Part shown: positions 14,360-22,789 of the stretch, piece by piece
How the letters are laid out: every line of letters begins with the position of its first letter
Position numbering within the stretch: position 1 is the stretch's first letter
Assembly: GCA_023457495.1 (NCBI GenBank)
Contig: JAEWLQ010000035.1
Span: 1-44,106, forward strand
Direction: 5' to 3'
Length of the DNA stretch: 44,106 bases
From: Pseudomonadota bacterium
GTDB taxonomy: Bacteria > Pseudomonadota > Gammaproteobacteria > Steroidobacterales > Steroidobacteraceae
Position numbers and translations under genes: made by a program
The notes under the pieces: model-generated
Told to the model about the DNA's origin: nothing
Seen by the model: the letters and a program-made list of their open reading frames with translations, nothing else
Databases searched by the model: none

Positions 14360-16354
14360 TCAGGCCTTTGCGCCCTTGCGGGCGGTGCTGTACATCCACC
14401 AGGCGACGGCGCCGAGCAGCGCGAGACCCACCCACTCGCCGAGCGAGCCGCCGATCTGCAGGCCGGACGGCAGTGCGAACACTTCGCGGTCGCTGGTGCC
14501 GTAGATCGCGAAGCCGATCAGGATGCCCATGAGCGCCTCGCCGGTGATGAGGCCTGCCGCGAACAGCATGCCCTTGCGGTTGCGCTTCTCCGCTTCCTCT
14601 TCCGACAGCCCACGGCCGAACGAGCGCGTGACGAGGTAGTTCAACAGACCGCCGATGAAGATGGGCACCATCGTCTCGAGCGGCAGATAGATGCCGATCG
14701 CGGCCGCGAGCACCGGCACGCGGAACGGCGCATTCGTCCTCTTCAGGTACAGGTCGAACAGGATGACGATGACGCCGATCACCGCACCGATCGCGATCAT
14801 GGTCCACGGCAGCTCGCCGCCGAAGATGCCCTTGGCGATCGAGGCCATGAGGTTGGCCTGCGCCGCCTCGAGCGACTGAGGATTCTCCGGCGTGCGCGGT
14901 CCGATGCCGTAGCTGTTGGCCAGCACATTGAGCGTCGGCGCCATCACCAGCGCGCACGACACCGAGCCGATCGCGAGCATCACCTGCTGACGCCATGGCG
15001 TCGCGCCGACGATGTAGCCGGCCTTGAGGTCCTGCAGGTTGTCGCCCGCGACGCAGGCCGCGCAGCAAACTACCGCGCCGATCATCACCGCCGCGATCGG
15101 GCCGATGGTCGAGTCCTTGCCGAGGAACGCCGCCAGCACCAGCGCCGCGAACAGGATGGTCGCGATCGTGATGCCGGACACCGGGTTGTTCGACGAGCCG
15201 ACGAGGCCCGCCATGTACGCCGACACCGAGCAGAACAGGAACCCGGCGACGATCATGATCACCGACATGGTCAGCGCGATGCCGACGCTGCCGGCCGTCG
15301 ACAGGCCGCCGGTCTTCAGGATCCACCAGTAGAGGATCGACAGCGGCACCGTGAACAGCACCGTGCCGAGCATCACCCACTTCATCGGCAGGTCGCGCTC
15401 GGTGTGCGCGATCAGCGCGTTCGAGCCCGCGCGCGCCGCGGCGAGGCCGCTCTTCACGCCCGAGACGATCGAGCTGCGCAACGTGATCAACGCCCACAGG
15501 CCGCCGACCAGCATCGCGCCGACGCCGAGGAAGCGGATCTGCGCGCCGCGCAGGATCTGCGCGGACACCTCCGCGCAATCGGAGCCGGACAATCCCGTGC
15601 ACGCCTGCGCGATCGTCGCGGCGAGCTCCGGATTCTGCGGCAGGAAATACGCGTGGTAGAGCGGGATCGCGATGTTGAACGAGAGCAAACTACCCGACAC
15701 GACCACCGCGCCGATGTTGAGCCCGACGATGTAACCGACGCCGAGCAGCGCGGGCGACAGGTTCGTGCCCATGTAGCCGAGATACTTGCCGATGAAGCCG
15801 CTCGCCAGCGAGCTGTCCGGGATCAGCTTCAATCCACTCGCCGTGGTCAGCTTGCCGATCGCGCCGCCGAGCGAGGCGATGCCCAGCACCTTGAGGCCTT
15901 CGGCGGGATTCTCGCCGGCCTTGAGCACCTCGGCCGCGGCCTTGCCTTCCGGGAAGGTCATCTTTTGATCGACGATCAATGAACGCCGCAGAGGCACCGA
16001 GAACAACACACCTAACAAGCCGCCGAGGCCGGCGATGGCCAGCACCCAGGAGTACTTGAAGTCCGTCCAGTACCCCATGATCACCAGCGCCGGGACGGTG
16101 AAGATCACACCCGAGGCGATGGACGTGCCGGCCGAGGCGCCGGTCTGCACGATGTTGTTCTCGAGGATGCCGCCGCCGCCGAGCGCGCGCAGTACGGCCA
16201 TCGAGACCACCGCCGCGGGGATCGCCGAGGCGATGGTCATGCCGGCGAACAGGCCGAGATACGTGTTCGCGGCGGCGAGGACCACGGCGAGCACGATGGC
16301 CAGGATGATGGCGCGCGCGGTGAGCTGCGGCGCGGTTGCGTCGTTCATGTTCAT
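14360..16354 (-). CDS. OPT family oligopeptide transporter, 664 aa
   Basis: Large integral membrane protein of the oligopeptide transporter family (bacterial OPT/YSL branch), with about 14-16 hydrophobic segments. Family features include TARAIILAIVLAVVLAAANTYLGLFAGMTIASAIPAAVVSMAVLR at the N-terminus, SLIVDQKMTFPEGKAAAEVLKAGE (about 125-150) and VAGDNLQDLKAGYIVGATPWRQQ. Probable proton-coupled uptake of peptides or metal-chelates. A ribosome site (AAGGGTGG) precedes two close ATGs (16354, 16348). It is 34 bp downstream of the M2 peptidase and forms a peptide-use cluster with it and the POT transporter. Confidence 0.93.
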   Translation of the reverse strand: MNMNDATAPQLTARAIILAIVLAVVLAAANTYLGLFAGMTIASAIPAAVVSMAVLRALGGGGILENNIVQTGASAGTSIASGVIFTVPALVIMGYWTDFKYSWVLAIAGLGGLLGVLFSVPLRRSLIVDQKMTFPEGKAAAEVLKAGENPAEGLKVLGIASLGGAIGKLTTASGLKLIPDSSLASGFIGKYLGYMGTNLSPALLGVGYIVGLNIGAVVVSGSLLSFNIAIPLYHAYFLPQNPELAATIAQACTGLSGSDCAEVSAQILRGAQIRFLGVGAMLVGGLWALITLRSSIVSGVKSGLAAARAGSNALIAHTERDLPMKWVMLGTVLFTVPLSILYWWILKTGGLSTAGSVGIALTMSVIMIVAGFLFCSVSAYMAGLVGSSNNPVSGITIATILFAALVLAAFLGKDSTIGPIAAVMIGAVVCCAACVAGDNLQDLKAGYIVGATPWRQQVMLAIGSVSCALVMAPTLNVLANSYGIGPRTPENPQSLEAAQANLMASIAKGIFGGELPWTMIAIGAVIGVIVILFDLYLKRTNAPFRVPVLAAAIGIYLPLETMVPIFIGGLLNYLVTRSFGRGLSEEEAEKRNRKGMLFAAGLITGEALMGILIGFAIYGTSDREVFALPSGLQIGGSLGEWVGLALLGAVAWWMYSTARKGAKA

Positions 16355-16388
16355 CTAACCACCCTTTCTTGTTGTTCTGAGCAGCGGC

Positions 16389-18224
16389 CTACCAGCCGCA
16401 CTTCTGACCCTTGTTCTGCTCTTCGAGCCAGGCTTCGAGCGGCTTGAAGTAGTCGATGATCGCCGAGGCGTCCATCTCGCGCGTGCCGGTCAGCTTTTCG
16501 AGCGTGTCGGGCCACGGCTGGCTCGAACCGAGCGCCAGCATCTCGCCGTAGCGTCGACCCGCCTCGGTGCTGCCGAAGATCGAGCATTCGTTGAGCGGAC
16601 CCTTGTAACCCGCCGCATCGCACAGCGCTTTGTGGAACTGGAACTGCAGGATGAACGACAGGAAGTAGCGCGTGTACGGCGTGTTGCCGGGGATGTGGTA
16701 TTTCGCGCCCGGATCGAAATCCTCTTCCGAGCGTGCGACCGGCGGCGCCATGCCCTGGTACTTCTCGCGCAGCTCCCACCAGGCCTTGTTGTAGTCGGCG
16801 GGTTTGATCTTCCCGTTGAAGACGCCCCAGCGCCATTCGTCGATCAGCTTGCCGAACGGCAGGAACGCGATCTTCTCGACCGCCATCTTCATCTGCTGGT
16901 TGATGACGGCTTCCTTCGACGGGATCACGTCGCCGACCAGGCCGATCTTGCGTAGATAGGCGGGCGTGACCGAAAGGTTGACCGCGTCGCCAATGGCTTC
17001 GTGGAAGCCGTCGTGCGCGCCGTCCTGGAAGAGCTGCGGCTGGTCCTTGTACCAGATGTAGTAATAGACGTGGCCGAGCTCGTGGTAGACGGTGAACAGG
17101 TCTTCCTCGAGCGGACGGATGCACATCTTGATGCGCACGTCGTCCTTGTCGTCCATGTCCCAGGCGCTCGCGTGGCAAACCACCTCGCGGTCGCGCGGGC
17201 GCGTGAACATCGAGCGTTCCCAGAACGTCTGCGGCAGCGCCGGGAAACCGATCGACGTGTAGAAGTTCTCGGCCGACTTCGTGATCCGGTGCGCATCCCA
17301 CTTCTGCGCCTGGAGCTGGCGATCCGCCGACTCGATGCTCGCGGCCGGGTAGGGCTTGAGCAGGTCGTCGTAGATGCGATTCCACTGCTGGGCCCACATG
17401 TTGCCGAACAGTTGCGCGGGCACGGGCTTGCCGTCGGGAACCTTGTCCTTGCCGTAGCGCTGCGCGAGGCGCTGGCGCGCGTAGCAATGCAGGCCTTCGT
17501 AGAGCGGCTTCACCTGGTCGTAGAGGCGCGAAGCTTCCTTCTCGAACGCCGCCGCATCCATGTCGTAGCGCGACTTCCACAAAACGCCAACGTCATCGAA
17601 GCCGAGCTCGCGCGCGCCTTCGTTCGCGAGTTCGACGAAGCGCTGGTACTTCGGTCGCATCGGCCGCGAGATGGTGTGCCATCCGGCCCACGCTTCGGTC
17701 AGTGCGTCGTAGTTGCGGCTGGTCGCGAGGATCTCGCTGAGCTCATCGAGGTTCTTGCAACCTTCCTTGCCGCCCGAAGGACAGTATTTGCCTTCGCCGT
17801 ACATCGCCTCGAGGTTCGCCGAAATATCCGCGAGCTCCGCGCGTTTGGCCGGATCGCTGGGCGCCGGCGCGCTCACGGCGAACTTGATGAGATTCAGCGA
17901 GCGCGACACCTTCGGATCGAGATTCCCGCCTTCGAAGTTCTTCGCCTCCGCCGCCTTGCGGCTGAAGAACTCCATGGTGCGCTCGGTGGCGCGCGCATTC
18001 AGGAATTGCGTGTCGGTGGTGATGTAGGTCGCCTGGGTGAATCCCGCGGCGCTCGACTCGCGGTTGATCGCGATCAGCTCCTTGTTCACGTCGTCGATGA
18101 ACTGGGCCCCATTGCCCTGGGGCTGCTGACGGGAGGTTTCTTTCACCGGGCAGCCCGCGAGCAGGCAGGCGCTGGCCACGGCGGCGACAGCCGCCGTACC
18201 GCGCAGGTAGTTTGATGCGTTCAT
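16389..18224 (-). CDS. M2 family (ACE-like) peptidyl-dipeptidase lipoprotein, 611 aa
   Basis: Zinc metallopeptidase related to angiotensin-converting enzyme; removes C-terminal dipeptides. The N-terminus is a lipoprotein signal with lipobox LLAGC (Cys about 25), so it is anchored in the envelope, facing the periplasm. Zinc ligands are the HELGH motif (H381, H385) and E409 in GFHEAIGDA; the H385-to-E409 spacing of 24 residues equals that of ACE. NKAWWELREKYQG and FQFHKALC fit the family fold. The ATG overlaps the POT transporter stop (ATGA), so translation is coupled. Dipeptides released here could be taken up by the POT transporter (inference). Confidence 0.93.
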   Translation of the reverse strand: MNASNYLRGTAAVAAVASACLLAGCPVKETSRQQPQGNGAQFIDDVNKELIAINRESSAAGFTQATYITTDTQFLNARATERTMEFFSRKAAEAKNFEGGNLDPKVSRSLNLIKFAVSAPAPSDPAKRAELADISANLEAMYGEGKYCPSGGKEGCKNLDELSEILATSRNYDALTEAWAGWHTISRPMRPKYQRFVELANEGARELGFDDVGVLWKSRYDMDAAAFEKEASRLYDQVKPLYEGLHCYARQRLAQRYGKDKVPDGKPVPAQLFGNMWAQQWNRIYDDLLKPYPAASIESADRQLQAQKWDAHRITKSAENFYTSIGFPALPQTFWERSMFTRPRDREVVCHASAWDMDDKDDVRIKMCIRPLEEDLFTVYHELGHVYYYIWYKDQPQLFQDGAHDGFHEAIGDAVNLSVTPAYLRKIGLVGDVIPSKEAVINQQMKMAVEKIAFLPFGKLIDEWRWGVFNGKIKPADYNKAWWELREKYQGMAPPVARSEEDFDPGAKYHIPGNTPYTRYFLSFILQFQFHKALCDAAGYKGPLNECSIFGSTEAGRRYGEMLALGSSQPWPDTLEKLTGTREMDASAIIDYFKPLEAWLEEQNKGQKCGW

Positions 18225-19756
18225 TTGTGTGCTCCAATCCAGCCGCGCAGTCCGCGCGAGATGAGCAGGATCAATACGCCGGCACCGACGCCGATCAACG
18301 CCATGGTCAGGAACTGGCCGGGCAGGTCCGCGGCCTGCGAGCCGCCGATGTGGCCACCGGCGAGTCCGGCGATCAGGTTGCCGATCGCGGAACCCAGGAA
18401 CCAGATGCCCATCATCTGGCCGACGAATTTCGGCGGCGAGAGTTTGGTGACGTTGGACAGTCCCACGGGCGAGAGGCACAGCTCGCCGAACGTGTGGATG
18501 AGATAGGCGAGCAGCAGCCAGGTCGGCCCGACCTGGCCGTTGGTCGACACGACGAGCTCGGCCGCCCACATCATCACCAGGAAGCCGATGCCCAGGAATA
18601 CGAGGCCGAGGCCCATCTTCGCCGGCGCGGAAGGATCGAGATTGCGCGCGCCGAGCGCGACCCACATCCACGCGAAGAACGGCGCGAAGATGATGATGCA
18701 CAGCGGATTCACCGACTGGTACCAAGCCGCCGGATGCACCGCGTCCGGGAACCAGGAGCCCAGCAACGAGCGGTCGGTGTAGTCCTGCGCGAACAGGTTG
18801 AACGTCGTCGCCTGCTGTTCGAAGCCGCCCCAGAAGATCACCGCGCACAGGAAGAACACCGCGATGACGCCGACGCGCTTGCGTTCCGCGGTAGTGAGGC
18901 CGGCGAACAGCAGCACGTATCCGAAGAAGAACACCGCCAGCGCCAGCATCGCCGCGCCGAAGTACTGCGCGAGCTCGGTGATCGGCACCGGGCTGCCCTT
19001 GAAGTACATCCAGGCGATGATCGCGACGAGCACCGCGAAACCACCCCACACGATCTGCCAGCGGCGGCGTTGTGTCGCCGGATCCGCGGCCTGCGGCGGC
19101 GCGCCCGCGCCTTCGAGCCAGCGGCCGGTGAAGCGGAACAACACCACGCCCAGCAACATGAACAGGCCGCAGCAGAAGAAGCCGCCGCGCCAGTTCCACG
19201 CTTCACCGATCGTGCCGGCGACCAGCGGCGAGACGAACGCGCCGAGGTTGATGCCCATGTAGAAGATCGAGAAACCCGCGTCGCGACGCGCGCCCGGCTG
19301 ACCTTCGTACAATGAACCGACCATCGCGGAGACGTTCGGCTTCAGCAATCCGACGCCGATGACGATGACGGCGAGGCCCAGGTAGAACACCGGCGCGGAC
19401 GCCGGCAATGCAAGGATGAAATTGCCGGCGGCGATGATGAGGCCGCCCCAGAACACCGCGTTGCGCTGACCGATCAGTCGATCCGCGATCCAGCCTCCCG
19501 GCACGCAGCCGAGATACACCGAACCTGCGTACAAGCCGTACACGGCGCCCGCGGTTTCCTTGTCGAGTCCGAACCCCGGGTTCGCCGAGCTGGTGGCCGC
19601 CACGAGAAACAGCACCAGCAGCGCGCGCATTCCGTAGTAAGTGAAGCGCTCGAAGAACTCCGTCCCGAAGAGCGTCACCAGTCCGAACGGGTGTCCCAGA
19701 AAAGTCTGCTTCGGCTGCGCCGGCGGAGCGCCAGCGGCCGTCATCGGATCACTCAT
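18221..19756 (-). CDS. POT/PTR2 family peptide MFS transporter, 511 aa
   Basis: Proton-coupled di/tripeptide transporter of the major facilitator superfamily. The N-terminal FGTEFFERFTYYGMRALLVLFL holds the ExxER-like proton-coupling motif of POT proteins, and the YMGINLGAFVSPLVAGTIGE segment is the PTR2 signature. About 12-14 helices. An AAGG ribosome site lies in a purine-rich stretch before the ATG. It is the first gene of the cluster POT, M2 peptidase, OPT, and overlaps the M2 gene by 4 bp. Confidence 0.93.
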   Translation of the reverse strand: MSDPMTAAGAPPAQPKQTFLGHPFGLVTLFGTEFFERFTYYGMRALLVLFLVAATSSANPGFGLDKETAGAVYGLYAGSVYLGCVPGGWIADRLIGQRNAVFWGGLIIAAGNFILALPASAPVFYLGLAVIVIGVGLLKPNVSAMVGSLYEGQPGARRDAGFSIFYMGINLGAFVSPLVAGTIGEAWNWRGGFFCCGLFMLLGVVLFRFTGRWLEGAGAPPQAADPATQRRRWQIVWGGFAVLVAIIAWMYFKGSPVPITELAQYFGAAMLALAVFFFGYVLLFAGLTTAERKRVGVIAVFFLCAVIFWGGFEQQATTFNLFAQDYTDRSLLGSWFPDAVHPAAWYQSVNPLCIIIFAPFFAWMWVALGARNLDPSAPAKMGLGLVFLGIGFLVMMWAAELVVSTNGQVGPTWLLLAYLIHTFGELCLSPVGLSNVTKLSPPKFVGQMMGIWFLGSAIGNLIAGLAGGHIGGSQAADLPGQFLTMALIGVGAGVLILLISRGLRGWIGAHK

Positions 19757-19864
19757 TTTTTTGCCTTGATTCTTGTGGGCGCTGTTGCGCCGCGATGGGC
19801 CGAGTCTGAACCAACGGCAAGGGCGCCAGCAAGGCGGCGGGCGGGGCAGGAATACGACAGCGGG

Positions 19865-19886
19865 AAACCCTTATTCCACAGGGTTT
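19865..19886 (-). terminator. hairpin downstream of tatC
   Basis: AAACCCT (19865-19871) and AGGGTTT (19880-19886) form a 7-bp stem with an 8-nt loop, 16 bp after the tatC stop in the minus direction. The stem's own T-run (TTT) ends the right arm on the minus strand. It also lies between the tat genes and the POT gene, which reads the same way. The rest of the 19757-19901 gap shows nothing clear. Confidence 0.5.
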
Positions 19887-19901
19887 TCGCCGCCCGGCGC
19901 G

Positions 19902-20684
19902 TCAGGCCTGGGCTTCCTCTTTCTCTTCGGCTTCCTGGGCTTCGCGCCGCATCTTCTGCATCAGGCGCGCCATCACCAGGCCGCCCTCGTAGAGCAGGTA
20001 CATCGGCACCGCCATGATGATCTGCGAGATGGCATCCGGCGGCGTGAGGAAGGCGGCGACGATGAAGATGCCGATCAGGACGTAGCCGCGGTTCTGGCCG
20101 AGCTTTTCGACGTTCACCAGGCCCGTGAGCACCAGCAGCACCACGGCCACCGGCACCTCGAATGCGATGCCGAACGCGAAGAACATCGCGAGCACGAAAT
20201 CGAGATAACTCGTGATGTCCGGTGCGTAGGTGACGCCGCCCGGGGTCGTGCCGATCAGGAACGGGAACATCACGGGGAACACGACGAAGTACGCGAACAG
20301 CACTCCGCTGTAGAACAGGAAGACCGACGAAACCAGCAGCGGTACGGCGAAGCGTTTCTCGCGCCGATAGAGGCCGGGCGCGACGAATGCCCAGATCTGG
20401 TAGAGCACCACGGGCATCGAGATGCCCAGCGCCACGTAGAACGACACCTTGAACGGCGTCATGAACGTGGAAACGATGCCGGTCGCGAGCAACGTGCTGC
20501 CCTCGGGCAGCTTGTCGATCAGCGGCTGCGCAACGATCGAAAAGAGCTCGTTGGCGAAGATGGCGCAGGGAATGAACGCGACGAGCAGCGTGGCCATCGC
20601 CTTCAAGAGGCGATTGCGCAGCTCGAGCAGGTGCGACATCAACGTGCCTTCGGCCAGCTGCTCCTCGTTCTTGTCCTCGCTCAC
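19902..20684 (-). CDS. tatC: Sec-independent protein translocase TatC, 260 aa
   Basis: Six-helix inner-membrane core of the twin-arginine translocase; binds twin-arginine signal peptides together with TatB. Conserved N-terminal LMSHLLELRNRLLKA (about 14-28) and FVAPGLYRREKRF loops carry the signal-peptide site; six hydrophobic segments follow the family pattern. The start is GTG (GTG AGC GAG GAC), overlapping the tatB stop by 4 bp (GTGA), so translation is coupled. The C-terminus is charged (QEAEEKEEAQA), normal for this class. Confidence 0.96.
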   Translation of the reverse strand: MSEDKNEEQLAEGTLMSHLLELRNRLLKAMATLLVAFIPCAIFANELFSIVAQPLIDKLPEGSTLLATGIVSTFMTPFKVSFYVALGISMPVVLYQIWAFVAPGLYRREKRFAVPLLVSSVFLFYSGVLFAYFVVFPVMFPFLIGTTPGGVTYAPDITSYLDFVLAMFFAFGIAFEVPVAVVLLVLTGLVNVEKLGQNRGYVLIGIFIVAAFLTPPDAISQIIMAVPMYLLYEGGLVMARLMQKMRREAQEAEEKEEAQA

Positions 20685-21190
20685 GGCTTCTGCTCCGGCG
20701 CGGCCGGCGGCGAACTAGTTAGATCGAGCTGCTGCTGCCCGCCGGGCGCGTCCGACGCGCCGGGCGCATCGGCTTCCTGCGCGGCCTTGCGGTGCGAGGA
20801 ATGCATGTGGTGATCGGGTGGATAGAACTCTTCCTCGACTTCAGCAGGCGCTTCGGCGGGCCTATCCGCGGACGAATCCGCGGGCGCGGAAGAATGGTGC
20901 GCGGGCACATGGTGCGGGGGCACAGGCTGCGAGGGCGAGGGCGCGGGCGGTGGAGTCGTCGGACCGGCGCGAGGATCGAGTGAGGTGTCGATGCCCGGAT
21001 CGATCTTCATCTTGGTTTCGAGGTTGTGAGCCTCTTCCTCGAGCTGCTCGCGGAACTGGCGCGCCATCGCGCGCGCGCGACCGACCCAGCGCCCGATCTG
21101 CTGCGCCAGCTTCGGCAGTTTCTCCGGGCCGAGCACGACGAGCGCGAGCGCGAAGATCAGCAGGAGTTCTGTAAATCCAACCTCGAACAT
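20681..21190 (-). CDS. tatB: Sec-independent protein translocase TatB, 169 aa
   Basis: One N-terminal membrane helix (MFEVGFTELLLIFALALVVLGPEKLPKLA, with the conserved FxEL and GPEKLP), an amphipathic helix, then a long variable tail. The tail (about 75-169) is unusually rich in Pro, Ala and His: PPHHVPAHH and PPDHHMHSSH hold nine histidines in two patches. TatB tails are variable and mostly dispensable in studied species; the histidine patches may bind metal, which is speculation. The gene lies between tatA and tatC, overlapping tatC. Confidence 0.93.
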   Translation of the reverse strand: MFEVGFTELLLIFALALVVLGPEKLPKLAQQIGRWVGRARAMARQFREQLEEEAHNLETKMKIDPGIDTSLDPRAGPTTPPPAPSPSQPVPPHHVPAHHSSAPADSSADRPAEAPAEVEEEFYPPDHHMHSSHRKAAQEADAPGASDAPGGQQQLDLTSSPPAAPEQKP

Positions 21191-21258
21191 GGATTGTTCC
21201 GCCGCGCGGGCGGCATCAGTCGAAAGCGGCGGAAAAGATCAGGACGCGAAAGAGCGCG

Positions 21259-21489
21259 TCACGCCTTGTGCTCGCTCTTCTCCGCGTTCGGAGATTTCGC
21301 GGCGTCGAATTCGGCATCCGCCTTGAGCTGCTTGACCGACTCCTCGGCATCGCCCTCGCTCATCGACTTCTTGAATCCGCGCACGGCGGAACCGAGATCG
21401 CTGCCGATCGTCTTGAGCTTCTTGGCCCCGAAGACGAGGAGCACGACGACCAGAATGATGACCAGTTCTTTGAAACCAATTGGGCCCAT
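21259..21489 (-). CDS. tatA: Sec-independent protein translocase TatA, 76 aa
   Basis: Pore-forming subunit of the Tat system. A single N-terminal helix with the conserved F and E (GFKELVIILVVVLLVFGAKKLKTIGSDLGSAVRGFKKSM) matches TatA/E, and FGAKKL rather than GPEKLP separates it from TatB. A ribosome site (AGGAGCGG) precedes the ATG. It is the first of tatA-tatB-tatC; a 68-bp gap separates it from tatB. Any partner TatE is not in the window. Confidence 0.95.
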   Translation of the reverse strand: MGPIGFKELVIILVVVLLVFGAKKLKTIGSDLGSAVRGFKKSMSEGDAEESVKQLKADAEFDAAKSPNAEKSEHKA

Positions 21490-21599
21490 GACCCGCTCCT
21501 GTGGGGGCTCGTGAAGACCCCGGATGATAAGTCAACAGAGGCTGCAAACCTACGAAAGTTCGCCCCGGCGAGACCCGCATCACGCGCGGGCCGCGCGCG

Positions 21600-22043
21600 T
21601 TAAGTCCTTGTCTGCAGCCAGAATGTAACCGGGCCGTCGTTCACGAGTTCGACCTGCATATGTGCACCGAATTCGCCGGTGGCGACGTCGTTGTGGCGCG
21701 CACGCGCCAGGTCGACGAGCTGCGTGAACAGGCCGCGGGCCCGCTGCGGATCCTCCGCCTTGCTGAATCCCGGGCGCGTGCCCTTGTGCGTCTCGGCGGC
21801 GAGCGTGAACTGCGGCACCAGCAGCAATCCCGCGCCGATGTCGCGCAATGAAAGATTCATGCGGCCGGCGTCGTCCTCGAAAATCCGGTACGTGAGGACG
21901 CGCTCCATCAGGCGTTCCCCGTGCGCGAGATCGTCACCCCGTTCGATCCCGACCAGGGCGAGGATGCCGCGGCCGATCGCACCGACCTCGCGCGTTTCGA
22001 CCGTTACGGCAGCCCTGCTCACCCGCTGAATCAATGCGATCAC
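21600..22043 (-). CDS. dtd: D-aminoacyl-tRNA deacylase, 147 aa
   Basis: Hydrolyses D-amino acids (and glycine mischarged on tRNA-Ala) from tRNA; homodimeric, cytoplasmic. The sequence begins VIALIQRVSRAAVTV, the canonical N-terminus, so the GTG at 22043 is the start and gives the normal length. The active-site segments are LLVPQFTLAAETHKGTRPGF, with Pro where many relatives have Ser before QFTL, and NDGPVTFWL, which holds the cross-subunit Gly-Pro motif. CACAAT lies 7 nt before the GTG. It is upstream of tatA on the same strand, with a 110-bp gap. Confidence 0.93.
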   Translation of the reverse strand: MIALIQRVSRAAVTVETREVGAIGRGILALVGIERGDDLAHGERLMERVLTYRIFEDDAGRMNLSLRDIGAGLLLVPQFTLAAETHKGTRPGFSKAEDPQRARGLFTQLVDLARARHNDVATGEFGAHMQVELVNDGPVTFWLQTRT

Positions 22044-22084
22044 GTTTCCGATTGTGCACGGTGGCAATTGCGCGCCCAAGTCCT

Positions 22085-22090
22085 TAATAT
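22085..22090 (+). promoter_or_regulatory. -10 box of the cytochrome c4 gene
   Basis: TAATAT lies 39 bp before the ATG; TGGCAA 17 bp upstream (22062-22067) is a weak -35 candidate. This sits in the 86-bp divergent gap with dtd. Confidence 0.35.
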
Positions 22091-22129
22091 CGCGGCCTGT
22101 TTTTGCCAGCCTCGGGGCGTTTTCAAGTC

Positions 22130-22771
22130 ATGGCATCTCGCGTCCGGTCGATCGTTTCCCTGTCCGTCCTCGTTGCAGCACTCGCGCCGTTCGCGACCCA
22201 GGCCCAGACCCCGGAGGCATCCGCCGACGCCAAGCGCGGCCAGGCCCTGGCCTACACCTGCAACGGCTGCCACGCGATTCCTAACTACAAGAACGTCTAC
22301 CCGACCTACTCGGTGCCCAAGCTGCGTGGCCAGCGCCCGGAATACCTGGTCGCGGCGCTCAAGGCGTACAAGAGCGGCGAGCGTTCGCACGGCACGATGC
22401 ACGCGCAGGCCGCGTCCATGAACGAGCAGGACATGGCCGACATCGCCGCCTATCTCGCGGGCCCGAACGTGCTGACCGAATCGAAGAGCGACACGCCCGC
22501 GGCGAATCGTCCGAAGTCGAGCGAGACCTGCCTGCCGTGCCATGGCTCCAATGGCGTAGGCATCGACCCGACGTTCCCGACCATCGCCGGCCAGCATCGC
22601 GACTACATCGCGCGCGCGCTGGTCGACTACAAGAAAGGCGGACGCAAGAACGCCATCATGGCCGCGCCGAGCGCGACCCTCACGGCGGCGGATGTCCAGG
22701 AGCTCGCGGCTTACTTCTCGTCGCTGCCCGGCGTCGAGACCGTGCAGAAGAATCAGCTCGCCGCGAAGTAA
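22130..22771 (+). CDS. diheme cytochrome c4-type protein, 213 aa
   Basis: Periplasmic electron carrier with two c-type heme domains. A signal peptide (about 1-26, ending near ATQAQT) is followed by CNGCH (44-48) and CLPCH (134-138), each with a downstream methionine as likely axial ligand. Domain two repeats domain one (GVGIDPTFPTIAGQHRDYIARALVDYKKGGRKN parallels YPTYSVPKLRGQRPEYLVAALKAYKSGERSH). Cytochromes c4 pass electrons to terminal oxidases. The C-terminal QLAAK and stop codon lie in a palindrome shared with the convergent S9 peptidase gene. Confidence 0.9.
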   Translation: MASRVRSIVSLSVLVAALAPFATQAQTPEASADAKRGQALAYTCNGCHAIPNYKNVYPTYSVPKLRGQRPEYLVAALKAYKSGERSHGTMHAQAASMNEQDMADIAAYLAGPNVLTESKSDTPAANRPKSSETCLPCHGSNGVGIDPTFPTIAGQHRDYIARALVDYKKGGRKNAIMAAPSATLTAADVQELAAYFSSLPGVETVQKNQLAAK

Positions 22772-22789
22772 TCACTTCGCCGCGAGCTG
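22754..22789. terminator. bidirectional hairpin holding both stop codons of convergent genes
   Basis: CAGCTCGCCGCGAAGT (22754-22769) and ACTTCGCCGCGAGCTG (22774-22789) pair at 15 of 16 positions around a 4-nt loop AATC. The TAA of the cytochrome gene (22769-22771) and the TGA of the S9 peptidase gene (22774-22772 on the minus strand) touch back to back in the loop, so both proteins end in QLAAK. On the plus strand it is followed by CTTTT, fitting an intrinsic terminator for the cytochrome gene. Confidence 0.75.

Noticed and set aside
14246..15982. 578-codon plus-strand open frame antisense to the OPT transporter
   Set aside because: Extremely rich in Arg, His, Asp and Gln with no domain; it is the GC-driven mirror frame of a clear transporter gene.
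16351..17580. 409-codon minus-strand frame overlapping the M2 peptidase
   Set aside because: Out of frame with the well supported M2 gene on the same strand and lacking any motif.
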